NCBI GenBank assembly: GCA_013911975.1
Contig: JACESF010000017.1
Coordinates: 1-64,000 of the forward strand
DNA length: 64,000 nt
Direction: 5' to 3'
DNA from: Hyphomicrobiales bacterium
GTDB taxonomy: Bacteria > Pseudomonadota > Alphaproteobacteria > Rhizobiales > Xanthobacteraceae
The translations under genes and the position numbers were made by a program. How positions within the stretch are numbered: the stretch's first letter is position 1; the number at the start of each line of letters is the position of its first letter. A model generated the notes under the pieces. That model saw nothing but the letters and a program-made list of their open reading frames with translations, was not told where the DNA came from and ran no database searches. Shown here piece after piece: positions 8,376 to 16,113 of this stretch.

Positions 8376-9458
8376 ATGCTCGCCCTCGACCACATTATCG
8401 AAGCGGCCCGCGCGGTGCCCCGCAGGATCGTCCTGCCCGAGGGGACCGACCGGCGGATCGCGGCGGCGGCCCGGCGCGCGGTGGCCGAGGGCATCGCGCG
8501 GCCCATCCTCATCGGTCCGCACCGCGAGGTGCTGGCGGCCCTCGATGGCGAGGCGGGGGGCATCGCCATCGAGGATCCCGCAACCTCGGCGCATACCCAG
8601 CCCTATGCGGAGGCGCTGCATCTGCTGCGCCATGCCAAGGGCATGGACCTCGCCGCCGCGCACCGCCGCATCCGCGAGCCTTTGGCCTTCGCCGCCATGA
8701 TGGTGCGGGAGGGCGACGCGGACGGCACCGTGGGCGGGGCTGTCTCCACCACTGCCGAGACGGTGCGGGCGGCACTCCAGATCATCGGCCTCGCGCCCGG
8801 CGCGCGCCTGGTGTCCAGCTTCTTCCTGATGATCCTGTGCGAGGATTATCACACCCAGAAGGGCGCCTATGTGTTCGCCGATTGCGGCCTCGTCATCGAT
8901 CCCGACGCGGCGGAACTGGCGGACATCGCCCGCGCCTCGGCCCGTTCCTACACCGCCATGACGGGCGAGCGGGCGAAGGTGGCCATGCTCTCCTTCTCCA
9001 CCGCGGGCAGCGCGCGGCACGCGCGGGTGGACAAGGTGGTGGAGGCGGTGCGGCTGGTGCGCGCCGCCGAGCCGGACCTGATCATCGACGGGGAATTGCA
9101 GTTCGACGCCGCCTTCGTGGCGGCCGTGGGCGCGGCCAAGGCGCCGCGCGCGGCCATCTGCGGGGATGCGAACGTGTTCGTCTTCCCCAATCTCGACGCC
9201 GCGAACATCGGTTACAAGATCGCCCAGCGCATCGGCGGGGCCAAGGCCATCGGCCCGGTGCTCCAGGGGCTGGCGAAGCCGGCGAACGACCTGTCGCGGG
9301 GATGTTCGGAGGAGGACGCCTTCCACATGATCGCGCTCACCTGTGCTCAGGCGGGGGCTCTGTTCGCGGGCGAGCGCGGGACGGAGGGCGAGGCGGGGCG
9401 TGGCTTTGCGCCGACGCTGCGGCCCCCGGCGCCGGCCGGGCGGCCCCTCGCGCTGTAG
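8376..9458 (+). CDS. pta: Phosphate acetyltransferase
   Basis: A 360-residue enzyme that transfers the acetyl group of acetyl phosphate to CoA. Family marks are the N-terminal RIVLPEGTDRR, GTVGGAVSTTAETVRAALQIIG, the SFFLM segment, VAMLSFSTAGSA, ELQFDAAF, NVFVFPNLDAANIGYKIAQR and the closing GPVLQGLAKPANDLSRGC. It is the short single-domain form (no N-terminal DRTGG domain). A C-terminal extension of about 30 Pro/Gly/Ala-rich residues goes beyond the usual end. Placed after xsc it completes sulfonate degradation by turning acetyl phosphate into acetyl-CoA. The start is preceded by GGGAGCTCTCC. Confidence 0.95.
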   Translation: MLALDHIIEAARAVPRRIVLPEGTDRRIAAAARRAVAEGIARPILIGPHREVLAALDGEAGGIAIEDPATSAHTQPYAEALHLLRHAKGMDLAAAHRRIREPLAFAAMMVREGDADGTVGGAVSTTAETVRAALQIIGLAPGARLVSSFFLMILCEDYHTQKGAYVFADCGLVIDPDAAELADIARASARSYTAMTGERAKVAMLSFSTAGSARHARVDKVVEAVRLVRAAEPDLIIDGELQFDAAFVAAVGAAKAPRAAICGDANVFVFPNLDAANIGYKIAQRIGGAKAIGPVLQGLAKPANDLSRGCSEEDAFHMIALTCAQAGALFAGERGTEGEAGRGFAPTLRPPAPAGRPLAL

Positions 9459-9467
9459 CGGCGCCCG

Positions 9468-9668
9468 TCAGTTCCCGAGCTGGAGCAGCGGGGCCGACGC
9501 CTGATAGGCCTCCTGCCAGTGCTGGACGGTCCTGGAATCGAGGGTCGGCACGCGCGGGGTCAGGCCGGGATGCCCGGCATTGAAGGGCGTTGAGGCTGAG
9601 GAGGCGAGGATCGCCGCAACCACGGCGAGGGGCAGCGCCAGCTTTCTCAGGGTGTCGTCGAACTGCAT
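9468..9668 (-). CDS. Small putative exported protein of unknown function
   Basis: A 66-residue protein read from the ATG at 9668, with GAGG about 9 bases upstream. Residues 8-24 (RKLALPLAVVAAILASS) form a signal-like hydrophobic segment; the mature part has no motif I recognise (TPFNAGHPGLTPRVPTL, ending APLLQLGN). Upstream ATG or TTG starts would add unlikely Arg/Cys-rich residues. It is convergent with pta, only 9 bases from its end. No cysteines or metal motifs suggest a redox role; it may be a short periplasmic peptide. Confidence 0.45.
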   Translation of the reverse strand: MQFDDTLRKLALPLAVVAAILASSASTPFNAGHPGLTPRVPTLDSRTVQHWQEAYQASAPLLQLGN

Positions 9669-9712
9669 CGGGCAGGGCCTCATCACAAGCGGCCGCCATC
9701 GCCCCGTCGGCG

Positions 9713-9736
9713 GCACGCAATTCCTTTGCACGCAAT
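9713..9736. repeat. Direct repeat GCACGCAAT twice, 15-base period
   Basis: GCACGCAAT occurs at 9713-9721 and 9728-9736, in the AT-richer stretch between the small exported protein and the AraC gene. Two direct half-sites about one and a half helical turns apart can be a binding site for a response regulator or an AraC-type protein. Without a second copy elsewhere in the window this remains weak. Confidence 0.3.
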
Positions 9737-9791
9737 CTAAATCAAATCGCGCCCGCCTCCAATATCCCGCAGTGCAGCATGGGTGCGCGCC

Positions 9792-10604
9792 TCACGCAGG
9801 ACTGCCGTCCTTGAATGGCGGGCCGGGACGCGCCCGCAGGCCGAGATAGGAGAGCGGACTGCTGCCGAAGGCGCGCTTGAACATGAGCGTGAAGGCGGCG
9901 GGATTCTCGTAGCCGAGATCCATGGCCACAGCCGTCACCGGCTCCGCCGCCGCCAGCCGGGGCAGGGCGCCGATCAGGCACGCCTGCTGGCGCCAGGCCA
10001 CGAAGCTCATGCCGGTCTCGCGCCGGAACAGCCGTGTGAAGCTCCGGCGGCTGAGGCCGAGCGCGCGGGCCCACGCGTCGGTGGTCTCGTGGATGTTGGG
10101 GCGGTCCATGAAGGCCCGACAGCGCGCCGCCAGGGCGCCGTGGGCGGGATAATGCAGCGAGAGGGGCAGCACCTTCAATTGCTGCATCTCGTGCGCGATG
10201 AGCTGCATGAGCGCGCCGGAGCGCCCTTCCTGGTTGTAGTCGAGGGGCAGCCCCAGGGCTTCGGTGATCAGGCTGCGAAGGAAGGGCGAAATGGCGACCA
10301 CCTGGCAGGCGTCCGGCAATCCCGGCACGGCGCCCGGCTCCAGATAGAGGCTCTGCATCTCCACCGCCCCGACGATGCGCACATGGTGCTCGGTGGCCGG
10401 CGGGATCCACATGCCGCGCTGGGGCGGCATGACCCATGTGCCTTCGGACGTGGACAGGACGATGAGCCCCGACGCGCCGGAAATGAGCTGTCCGCGCCGA
10501 TGGTGGTGGGGCGCGATGGCATGCCCGTCGGGAAAATGCTTCCCGATGGCGATGATGGGCCGGGGCACATGGTCCACCGTGTCGATGTGGATGTTGAATG
10601 CCAT
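9792..10604 (-). CDS. AraC-family regulator with cupin sensor domain (NimR/YeaM-like)
   Basis: A 270-residue regulator. Residues about 20-90 form a cupin-like sensor (PHHHRRGQLISGASGLIVL, then WVMPPQRGMWIPPATEHHV), and the C-terminal 100 residues hold two helix-turn-helix motifs (DAWARALGLSRRSFTRLF and PVTAVAMDLGYENPAAFTLMFKRAFGSSP). AraC proteins with this architecture usually control a neighbouring exporter. It is divergent from an Fsr-like MFS gene 124 bases away, so regulation of that carrier is the simplest reading. No strong dyad is visible in the intergenic region. Confidence 0.88.
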   Translation of the reverse strand: MAFNIHIDTVDHVPRPIIAIGKHFPDGHAIAPHHHRRGQLISGASGLIVLSTSEGTWVMPPQRGMWIPPATEHHVRIVGAVEMQSLYLEPGAVPGLPDACQVVAISPFLRSLITEALGLPLDYNQEGRSGALMQLIAHEMQQLKVLPLSLHYPAHGALAARCRAFMDRPNIHETTDAWARALGLSRRSFTRLFRRETGMSFVAWRQQACLIGALPRLAAAEPVTAVAMDLGYENPAAFTLMFKRAFGSSPLSYLGLRARPGPPFKDGSPA

Positions 10605-10728
10605 TGGCCCACTCGCGTAATTCGCAGGCCCGCCATCGGTGGCAGGCCGGGCAGCGAGGCTCTAACGTCCTTCGCAGGCGGCCGCAATGGCCCGCTCTCC
10701 CTGTTCCGTCCTGGTTGAAGAACGCGTC

Positions 10729-11934
10729 ATGTCCACATCGATCGCCGTCGGCGGCGCGCGGAAGGGGCCGGTCTTTCCGGTCCTGGTCGCCGCCAGCGTC
10801 TGCCACCTGCTGAACGACATGCTCCAGGCGCTGCTGCCTGCGGTCTATCCCATTCTACAGGGCAGCTTCGATCTCAGCTTCGCGCAGGTGGGCATGCTGA
10901 CGCTGGTCTACCAGGTGACGGCGTCCATCTTCCAACCCTTCATCGGCCTGTACACCGACCGGCGGCCCATGCCCTACACGCTGCCGCTGGCCATGGTCTC
11001 ATCCATGAGCGGGCTGCTGACCCTGGCCTTCGCGCTCAATTACGCCACGCTGCTGGCGGGCGCCGTGCTGCTGGGCCTCGGCTCCTCCATCTTCCATCCC
11101 GAGGCCTCGCGCATCGCGCGCCTGTCGTCCGGCGGCTCCCACGGGCTGGCGCAGTCCCTGTTCCAGGTGGGCGGCAATTTCGGCTCGGCGCTGGGGCCGC
11201 TGGCGGCGGCCTTCGTCATCCTGCCGCGCGGCCAGCACGGGCTCGCCTGGTTCGCCATCGCGGCGGTGGGCGGCATCATCCTGCTGACGGGGCTGGCGAA
11301 CTGGTACCAGTCCCACCGCCGCGCGGCGCCGGCCGCGCCCGCCAAGCCCGTGCGCCATCCCTTGCTGTCGTCGCGGCAGGTGTTCCGGGCCATGGCGGTG
11401 CTGATCGCGCTGCTGTTCTCCAAGTATATCTACCTGGCGGCGTTCACGAGCTACTACACCTTCTACCTGATCGACCAGTTCGGAGTGTCAACCAAGGACG
11501 CGCAGATCCTGCAATTCGTGTTCTTCGCGTCCGTCGCCACCGGCACCATCGCCGGCGGCCCGCTGGGCGACAGGCTGGGCCGCAAGATCGTGATCTGGGT
11601 GTCGATCCTCGGGGTGCTGCCCTTCGCCCTGCTGCTGCCCCATGTGGGCCTCGTGCCGACCGTGCTGCTGAGCATGGTGATCGGCCTGCTCATGTCCTCG
11701 GCCTTTCCCGCCATCGTGGTGTTCGGCCAGGAACTGGTGCCGGGCCGGGTGGGCATGGTGTCCGGCCTGTTCTTCGGCTTCATCTTCGGGGTCGGCGGCA
11801 TCGCGGCGGCCCTGCTGGGCTGGGTGGCGGACTGGAAGGGCATGCACTTCGTCTTCCTGATCTGCTCCTTCCTCCCGGCCCTGGGCATCCTCACCGCCTT
11901 CCTGCCAAACCTGCGCGCGCCGAAGGCATCCTGA
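10729..11934 (+). CDS. MFS exporter, fosmidomycin-resistance (Fsr)-like
   Basis: A 401-residue, 12-helix MFS protein. The N-terminus has the Fsr pattern (AASVCHLLNDMLQALLPAVYPIL, then LVYQVTASIFQPFIGLYTDRRPMPY), followed by GSSIFHPEASRIARL and the central GGPLGDRLGRK loop. I chose the ATG at 10729 because GAAGAA precedes it and the segment before has no helix. Fsr-type carriers export small toxic compounds such as fosmidomycin. The divergent AraC gene probably senses the substrate. The true substrate is not known. Confidence 0.85.
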   Translation: MSTSIAVGGARKGPVFPVLVAASVCHLLNDMLQALLPAVYPILQGSFDLSFAQVGMLTLVYQVTASIFQPFIGLYTDRRPMPYTLPLAMVSSMSGLLTLAFALNYATLLAGAVLLGLGSSIFHPEASRIARLSSGGSHGLAQSLFQVGGNFGSALGPLAAAFVILPRGQHGLAWFAIAAVGGIILLTGLANWYQSHRRAAPAAPAKPVRHPLLSSRQVFRAMAVLIALLFSKYIYLAAFTSYYTFYLIDQFGVSTKDAQILQFVFFASVATGTIAGGPLGDRLGRKIVIWVSILGVLPFALLLPHVGLVPTVLLSMVIGLLMSSAFPAIVVFGQELVPGRVGMVSGLFFGFIFGVGGIAAALLGWVADWKGMHFVFLICSFLPALGILTAFLPNLRAPKAS

Positions 11935-12346
11935 GGCGGGTTGAGTCGCACCCGAAGCGAGGGCGGGTGTCCCCGTCATAGGCCGGGCCTGTGCCGGCTG
12001 TGGCGCGCTCGCATCGCGGCGCGCTGATGAAGGGTACGCGGATCACGCATCTGTGCGGAAAAGAACCCGCGCGGGAAAGCCGGCGCGGTGCCACTGCGAG
12101 CCAGAAATGGCGCCCTTCCGGACCATCGGTTCGGTGAAGGCTCCGCTTCCTGGGTCACGCCCCGCAGCGCCGGGATGCGCGGTCGTCCCGGGCCGCAAAC
12201 GGCGGGCACGGCCCAATGCACAGGAAAAGGTGGTCTCTCTGGATTTCGTCCTCAAGCTCGCCACGGGCGCTCCCGAGCTTGAACGGGGCCCTTGAACAGA
12301 GTGCGCGCGTTGGTCATGTATGGGGCCTTCTCGCTGGGGGGCTTCC
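11935..12346. other. 412-base intergenic region without a convincing gene
   Basis: No reading frame here looks like a protein: all are Arg/Pro/Gly-rich shadows. One feature stands out, an inverted repeat CAAGCTCG (12253-12260) and CGAGCTTG (12274-12281) around a 13-base centre, 66 bases before the monooxygenase start; it could be an operator or a hairpin in the leader. A ribosome-binding GGGGGG run (12335-12341) precedes the monooxygenase ATG. Confidence 0.4.
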
Positions 12347-13921
12347 ATGCTGGCCGACGTGACCGTTCTTGTGGTGGGCGCCGGCCCCACCGGCTTGCTG
12401 CTGGCGGCCGAGCTGAAGCGCCGCCACGTGGACTGCCTGCTCATCGACGCCCACGACGCGCCGCTGACCTGGGATCGCGCCACGGTCATCCATCCCCGCT
12501 CTATCGAGCTTTTCGACGCGCTGGGCATTTCCGAGCCGCTGCTGAAGGCAGGCGTGCCGCAGCGCCTCGCCCGCATCCATTCCCACGGCAATCACCTGGG
12601 CGACATCGATCTTTCGCTGTCCGGCAGCCGCTATCCGTTCAATCTCGGCCTGTCGGAAGAAGTCACCGAAGCCATACTGACGGACTATCTGGGCAGCCAT
12701 GGCGGGGCGGTGACGCGGGCGACACGGCTGGTCGGGCTGGAAGAGCGCGCCGACGGCATCGTCGCGACCATGGAGAGCGGCGGCGCCGAGCAGCAGGTGC
12801 GCGCCCAATGGGTCGTGGGATGCGACGGCATCCGCAGCACGGTGCGCACGCTCGCCGGCATCGGGCAGGACGGCCATGCCATCGAGGAGCCCTGGGCGGT
12901 CTTCGACGCGACCATTGCCGGCTGGCCGCATTCCCATGAGGCGAACTACGCCTATCTCGACGAGGTCCCGCTCATCCTCACCAGCCTGCCGGGCAAGCGC
13001 TGGCGCGCCTATCTGCGCCCCTCCTCGGACCAGTCGGATCTGGTGGCGGACGCGACGGCCACGCTCGCGCCCTATCTGCCGGGCGTGACCTTCGAGGATG
13101 TCAGCAATCCCACGCGCTTCCGCTGTCATTCCAAAGTGGCGCAGACCTATCGCGCCGGGCGCCTGCTGCTGGCGGGCGACGCCGCCCACGCCTGCAGTCC
13201 CGTGCAGGGGCACGGCATGAACAGTGGCCTGCAGGATGCCTACAACCTTGCATGGAAACTGGCGCTGGTCGCGGCCGGCCAATGCTCCGACACCATCCTC
13301 GACAGCTATGAGGCCGAGCGGCGTCCGGTGGCGCAGAAGATCGTCGAATCCGGCAACGATGCGGACGGCGCCATGGTGATGGGGGCGGAAGCACGCCTTG
13401 CCCGCAATGCGGCGATCCGCGAGGTGTTCTCCAACCCCGCGACGCGCCATCAGGAAGCCGTGGCCGAGGCGGAACTCGACATTGACTACGGTTCGTCGCC
13501 CATCGTCCTGCCAGCGGCCACCAGCCTGCCCACGTCCGGCCAGGTTCTGCCCGCCCCGCTGGAGATCCGCCCGGCTGATGGCGAGAGCGCCGTCCTGCGG
13601 TCCCTCTATCACCGGGCCGGCCATACCTTGCTGCTGGTCGGCAGCACGGCGGTCGGCATCGAGGCGTTGTCGGAGCTTCACCGCACCCTGTCGACGCAGG
13701 CGGTGGGTGCTCTGTTCGAGGCGAGCTTCGCCATCACCGCCCATGGCCCCGGCGCCCATGGCCATGCCGGCATCGACCCCTCCGTCGCCGACCGGCTCGG
13801 CATCCAGGGGATGACTCTGTTCGTCGTGCGGCCGGACGGCTATCTCGGCCTGCGCGCCGACTTCGGTCATGCGGAAGCGCTCACCGCTTATATGGCACAG
13901 CTGGGGGCCTGTGCGGCCTGA
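12347..13921 (+). CDS. FAD-dependent aromatic monooxygenase (PheA/TfdB/UbiH type)
   Basis: A 524-residue class A flavoprotein hydroxylase. The dinucleotide motif GAGPTG is at residues 11-16, the middle signature WVVGCDGIRSTVR near 158-170, and the second FAD motif (GDAAHACSPVQGHGMN) near 276-291, followed by the typical DAYNLAWKLALV helix. The C-terminal 130 residues match the thioredoxin-like domain of the phenol hydroxylase-type subgroup. Such enzymes use NAD(P)H and O2 to hydroxylate phenols or open polyphenolic compounds. The next gene encodes an SMP-30 lactonase, suggesting a two-step pathway. Base composition is slightly less GC-biased than the neighbours. Substrate unknown. Confidence 0.85.
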   Translation: MLADVTVLVVGAGPTGLLLAAELKRRHVDCLLIDAHDAPLTWDRATVIHPRSIELFDALGISEPLLKAGVPQRLARIHSHGNHLGDIDLSLSGSRYPFNLGLSEEVTEAILTDYLGSHGGAVTRATRLVGLEERADGIVATMESGGAEQQVRAQWVVGCDGIRSTVRTLAGIGQDGHAIEEPWAVFDATIAGWPHSHEANYAYLDEVPLILTSLPGKRWRAYLRPSSDQSDLVADATATLAPYLPGVTFEDVSNPTRFRCHSKVAQTYRAGRLLLAGDAAHACSPVQGHGMNSGLQDAYNLAWKLALVAAGQCSDTILDSYEAERRPVAQKIVESGNDADGAMVMGAEARLARNAAIREVFSNPATRHQEAVAEAELDIDYGSSPIVLPAATSLPTSGQVLPAPLEIRPADGESAVLRSLYHRAGHTLLLVGSTAVGIEALSELHRTLSTQAVGALFEASFAITAHGPGAHGHAGIDPSVADRLGIQGMTLFVVRPDGYLGLRADFGHAEALTAYMAQLGACAA

Positions 13922-13980
13922 CCGCCGATCGCGCGGCGCTGGGGCACGGCAGATCGCGGCCGGCGGACCGGGGAACCGAC

Positions 13981-14901
13981 ATGAATGAGTTCGAGACGCT
14001 GGACCCGCGCTTCGGCAAACTGGTCATCGGCCATGCGAAGCTTGAGCGGCTCTGGACGGGCGCGCGATGGGTGGAAGGGCCCGCTTATTTTCCAGCGGGC
14101 CGCTATCTGGTTTTCTCCGATATCCCCAATGACCGCATGCTGCGCTACGACGAGATCAGCGGCGTGGTCTGCGATTTCCGCGCCCCGTCCCTGAACAGCA
14201 ATGGCAATACGGTGGACCGCGAAGGCCGCCTCGTCACATGCGAGCATCGGGGCCGGCGCGTCAGCCGGACCGAGCATGACGGCAGCATCATTGCCCTTGC
14301 GACCCATTTCGAGGGCAAGCGCCTGAACTCGCCGAACGATGTCGTGGTGGCGTCGGACGGCAGCGTTTGGTTCAGCGATCCCACCTACGGGATCGACAGC
14401 GAATATGAGGGGGATGCCGCCCCCTCCGAGTTGGGACGGCAGTGCGTCTATCGCCTCGATCCCGCCACGGGGGCATTGGCGGCGGTCATCACCGATTGCC
14501 TCCAGCCCAACGGGCTTGCGTTTTCACCCGACGAGAAGACCCTCTATGTCAGCGACACCGGCGCCAGCCATGTGGCCGACCATCCCCGCGCCATCGTGGC
14601 CTATGAGGTCCAGCAGGGCATGGCCCTCGCGCACAAGCGGACCTTCGCCACCTTGCAAGAGGGGTTCTTCGACGGGGTGCGCTGCGACATCTCCGGCAAT
14701 GTGTGGACGGCGGCCTTCCGCTCCGTGTGCTGCTACGCGCCGGACGGCACGCTTCTGGGGGCGCTTCCCATGCCGGAGCGCGTCTCAAATCTATGCTTCG
14801 GCGGAGCCAAGCGGAACCGGCTGTTCATCACCGGGCAGACATCGCTCTACGCCATCTATGTGAACACCCAAGGCGCCCGGCGCCCCGGCTGTCAGCTGTA
14901 G
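13981..14901 (+). CDS. SMP-30/gluconolactonase-family hydrolase
   Basis: A 306-residue six-bladed beta-propeller hydrolase. Family marks include WVEGPAYFPAGRYLVFSDIPNDRMLRYD (Glu metal ligand), LNSNGNTVDREGRLVTCEH, LNSPNDVVVASDGSVWFSDPTYGI (Asn/Asp ligands), QPNGLAFSPDEKTLYVSDT and DGVRCDISGNVWTA. These residues bind a divalent cation and open lactone rings. It lies 59 bases after the monooxygenase, same strand, so a lactone produced from the oxygenated product is a reasonable substrate. No signal peptide, so cytoplasmic. Confidence 0.88.
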   Translation: MNEFETLDPRFGKLVIGHAKLERLWTGARWVEGPAYFPAGRYLVFSDIPNDRMLRYDEISGVVCDFRAPSLNSNGNTVDREGRLVTCEHRGRRVSRTEHDGSIIALATHFEGKRLNSPNDVVVASDGSVWFSDPTYGIDSEYEGDAAPSELGRQCVYRLDPATGALAAVITDCLQPNGLAFSPDEKTLYVSDTGASHVADHPRAIVAYEVQQGMALAHKRTFATLQEGFFDGVRCDISGNVWTAAFRSVCCYAPDGTLLGALPMPERVSNLCFGGAKRNRLFITGQTSLYAIYVNTQGARRPGCQL

Positions 14902-14942
14902 CTTTCGAAGAGCCTGGCAGAGTGTGGGGCCGTTCGGTTGAA

Positions 14943-14964
14943 ACGCCGGCAAGCGGGCCGGCGT
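14943..14964 (+). terminator. Hairpin after the lactonase gene, possible terminator
   Basis: ACGCCGGC and GCCGGCGT pair perfectly over 8 bp around a 6-base loop, 42 bases after the lactonase stop. There is no T-run behind it, so it may only be a transcript-end stabiliser. The rest of the 276-base gap before the tRNA shows no gene. Confidence 0.35.
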
Positions 14965-15177
14965 GTCGACGGACGTGGCGGCGACCCCATGTTCGATGTG
15001 CGACGCTGTCTCGAAAGGCTGGAGAAGCCGGTCCGCGACATGTGTCGGCATCTCAAATCGGCCAGTGGCCGCGAGGACATGCAACGGCGGCCGACGCGCG
15101 CGCATGAGACGTCGAGAGACGTGCAATCCGTTGATATCGTTGAGAAATGCAGCTTGTGCTGCTGCCTGAAGCCGGCG

Positions 15178-15253
15178 TGGCGCTCCCAAGGGGACTCGAA
15201 CCCCTGTTTTCGCCGTGAGAGGGCGACGTCCTAGACCGCTAGACGATGGGAGC
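15178..15253 (-). tRNA. tRNA-Glu (anticodon CTC)
   Basis: The minus strand folds into a complete 76-nt tRNA: acceptor arm GCTCCCA/TGGGAGC, D-arm beginning GTCTAGCGG, anticodon loop with CTC inside CCCTCTCACGG, T-arm AGGGGTTCGAGTCCCCT, discriminator G and encoded CCA. Bases 8-9 are TC and the layout matches bacterial tRNA-Glu. Reads GAG codons, the preferred Glu codon in this GC-rich genome. Confidence 0.95.
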
Positions 15254-15296
15254 CGCTCGCGGAAGGCGCCCCGTATAGCGGCGAACGCGGCCGGCT

Positions 15297-16013
15297 TCAA
15301 GCGGGATTTTGCGCCGGCTGCGCGGCCGCGGGAGGACGGCTGCCGAAGATGGCGCTGCCCACCCGCACATGGGTGGCGCCCTGGCTGATGGCCGTGGCGA
15401 AATCCCCGCTCATGCCCATGGACAGGGCGGCAAGGCCGTTGCGCGCCGCGATCTTGGCCAGCAGGGCGAAATGCGGGGCGGGCACCTCGTCCGCCGGGGG
15501 GATGCACATGAGGCCCTGGAGATCGAGCCCGTATTCCCCGCGGCAGGCCGCGATGAAGGCGTCCGCCGCCTGCGGCAGGACGCCCGCCTTCTGGGGCTCG
15601 GCGCCGGTGTTCACCTGCACGAAGACCGGCAGGCGCCGGCCCTGGCGGGACATCTCGTCGGCGAGGGCGGCGGCGATCTTCGGGCGGTCCACCGTATGGA
15701 TCACGTCGAAGGTCTCCACCGCCTCGCGCGCCTTGTTGGATTGCAGCGGCCCGATGAGGTGCAGCCGCACGTCCGGCGCCCCGGCGCGCAGCTCCGGCCA
15801 TTTGCGCTGCGCCTCCTGCACCCGGTTCTCTCCGAACACACGCTGGCCCGCCGCCAGGACGGGGCGGATCTCCGGCACGTCGAAGGTCTTGGAGACGCAG
15901 ATCAGGGTCACGTCCCCGGGCGCGCGGCCCGCATCCTGGCACGCCTGCGCGATCTGCCCGCGCACCGCCACCAGGCGCGCCGCCGCATTGGCCCCGCCGT
16001 CCGCACCGTCCAT
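15297..16013 (-). CDS. YggS/PROSC-family pyridoxal phosphate homeostasis protein
   Basis: A 238-residue single-domain PLP-binding protein with a type III alanine racemase-like TIM barrel. The PLP lysine is K42 in LICVSKT; other family marks are FGENRVQEAQRKW, LHLIGPLQSNKAREAV, VQVNTG, GLMCIPP and the phosphate-binding end LSMGMSGDFATAI followed by THVRVGSAIFG. The ATG at 16013 has GAAAGG 7 bases upstream and fits family length. The protein is widely conserved and buffers free PLP; no catalytic activity is established. Divergent from the diguanylate cyclase gene. Confidence 0.93.
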   Translation of the reverse strand: MDGADGGANAAARLVAVRGQIAQACQDAGRAPGDVTLICVSKTFDVPEIRPVLAAGQRVFGENRVQEAQRKWPELRAGAPDVRLHLIGPLQSNKAREAVETFDVIHTVDRPKIAAALADEMSRQGRRLPVFVQVNTGAEPQKAGVLPQAADAFIAACRGEYGLDLQGLMCIPPADEVPAPHFALLAKIAARNGLAALSMGMSGDFATAISQGATHVRVGSAIFGSRPPAAAQPAQNPA

Positions 16014-16113
16014 GCCCGCGCCTTTCCGCCGTTCGCCCGGCCGCTCGCCGGGGGACTCACTTTTGCCCCGCGATAGCGTAAGAAGGAAGAGCTGACATGA
16101 GCGGGCCGCACGG

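Noticed and set aside
11957..11990. CCCCGTCATAGGCCGGGCC looked like part of the palindromic element at 31962-32055.
   Set aside because: The similarity is limited to about ten bases and has no partner arm.
11976..12295. Short open frames on both strands between the Fsr-like MFS gene and the monooxygenase.
   Set aside because: All are Arg/Pro/Gly-rich with no start context or domain; typical shadows of high-GC DNA.
12266..15187. GGCGCTCCC at 12266-12274 matches the tRNA-Glu 3' end at 15179-15187, suggesting attachment sites of an island.
   Set aside because: Only 9 bases match, there is no integrase, and the bases further along the tRNA do not match; chance is likely in such GC-rich DNA.
15178..15253. 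A tRNA start at 15254 would give GGCTCCC as acceptor arm.
   Set aside because: With that start position 2 would be a G-G mismatch; starting at 15253 gives 7 perfect pairs and 76 nt like other tRNA-Glu.
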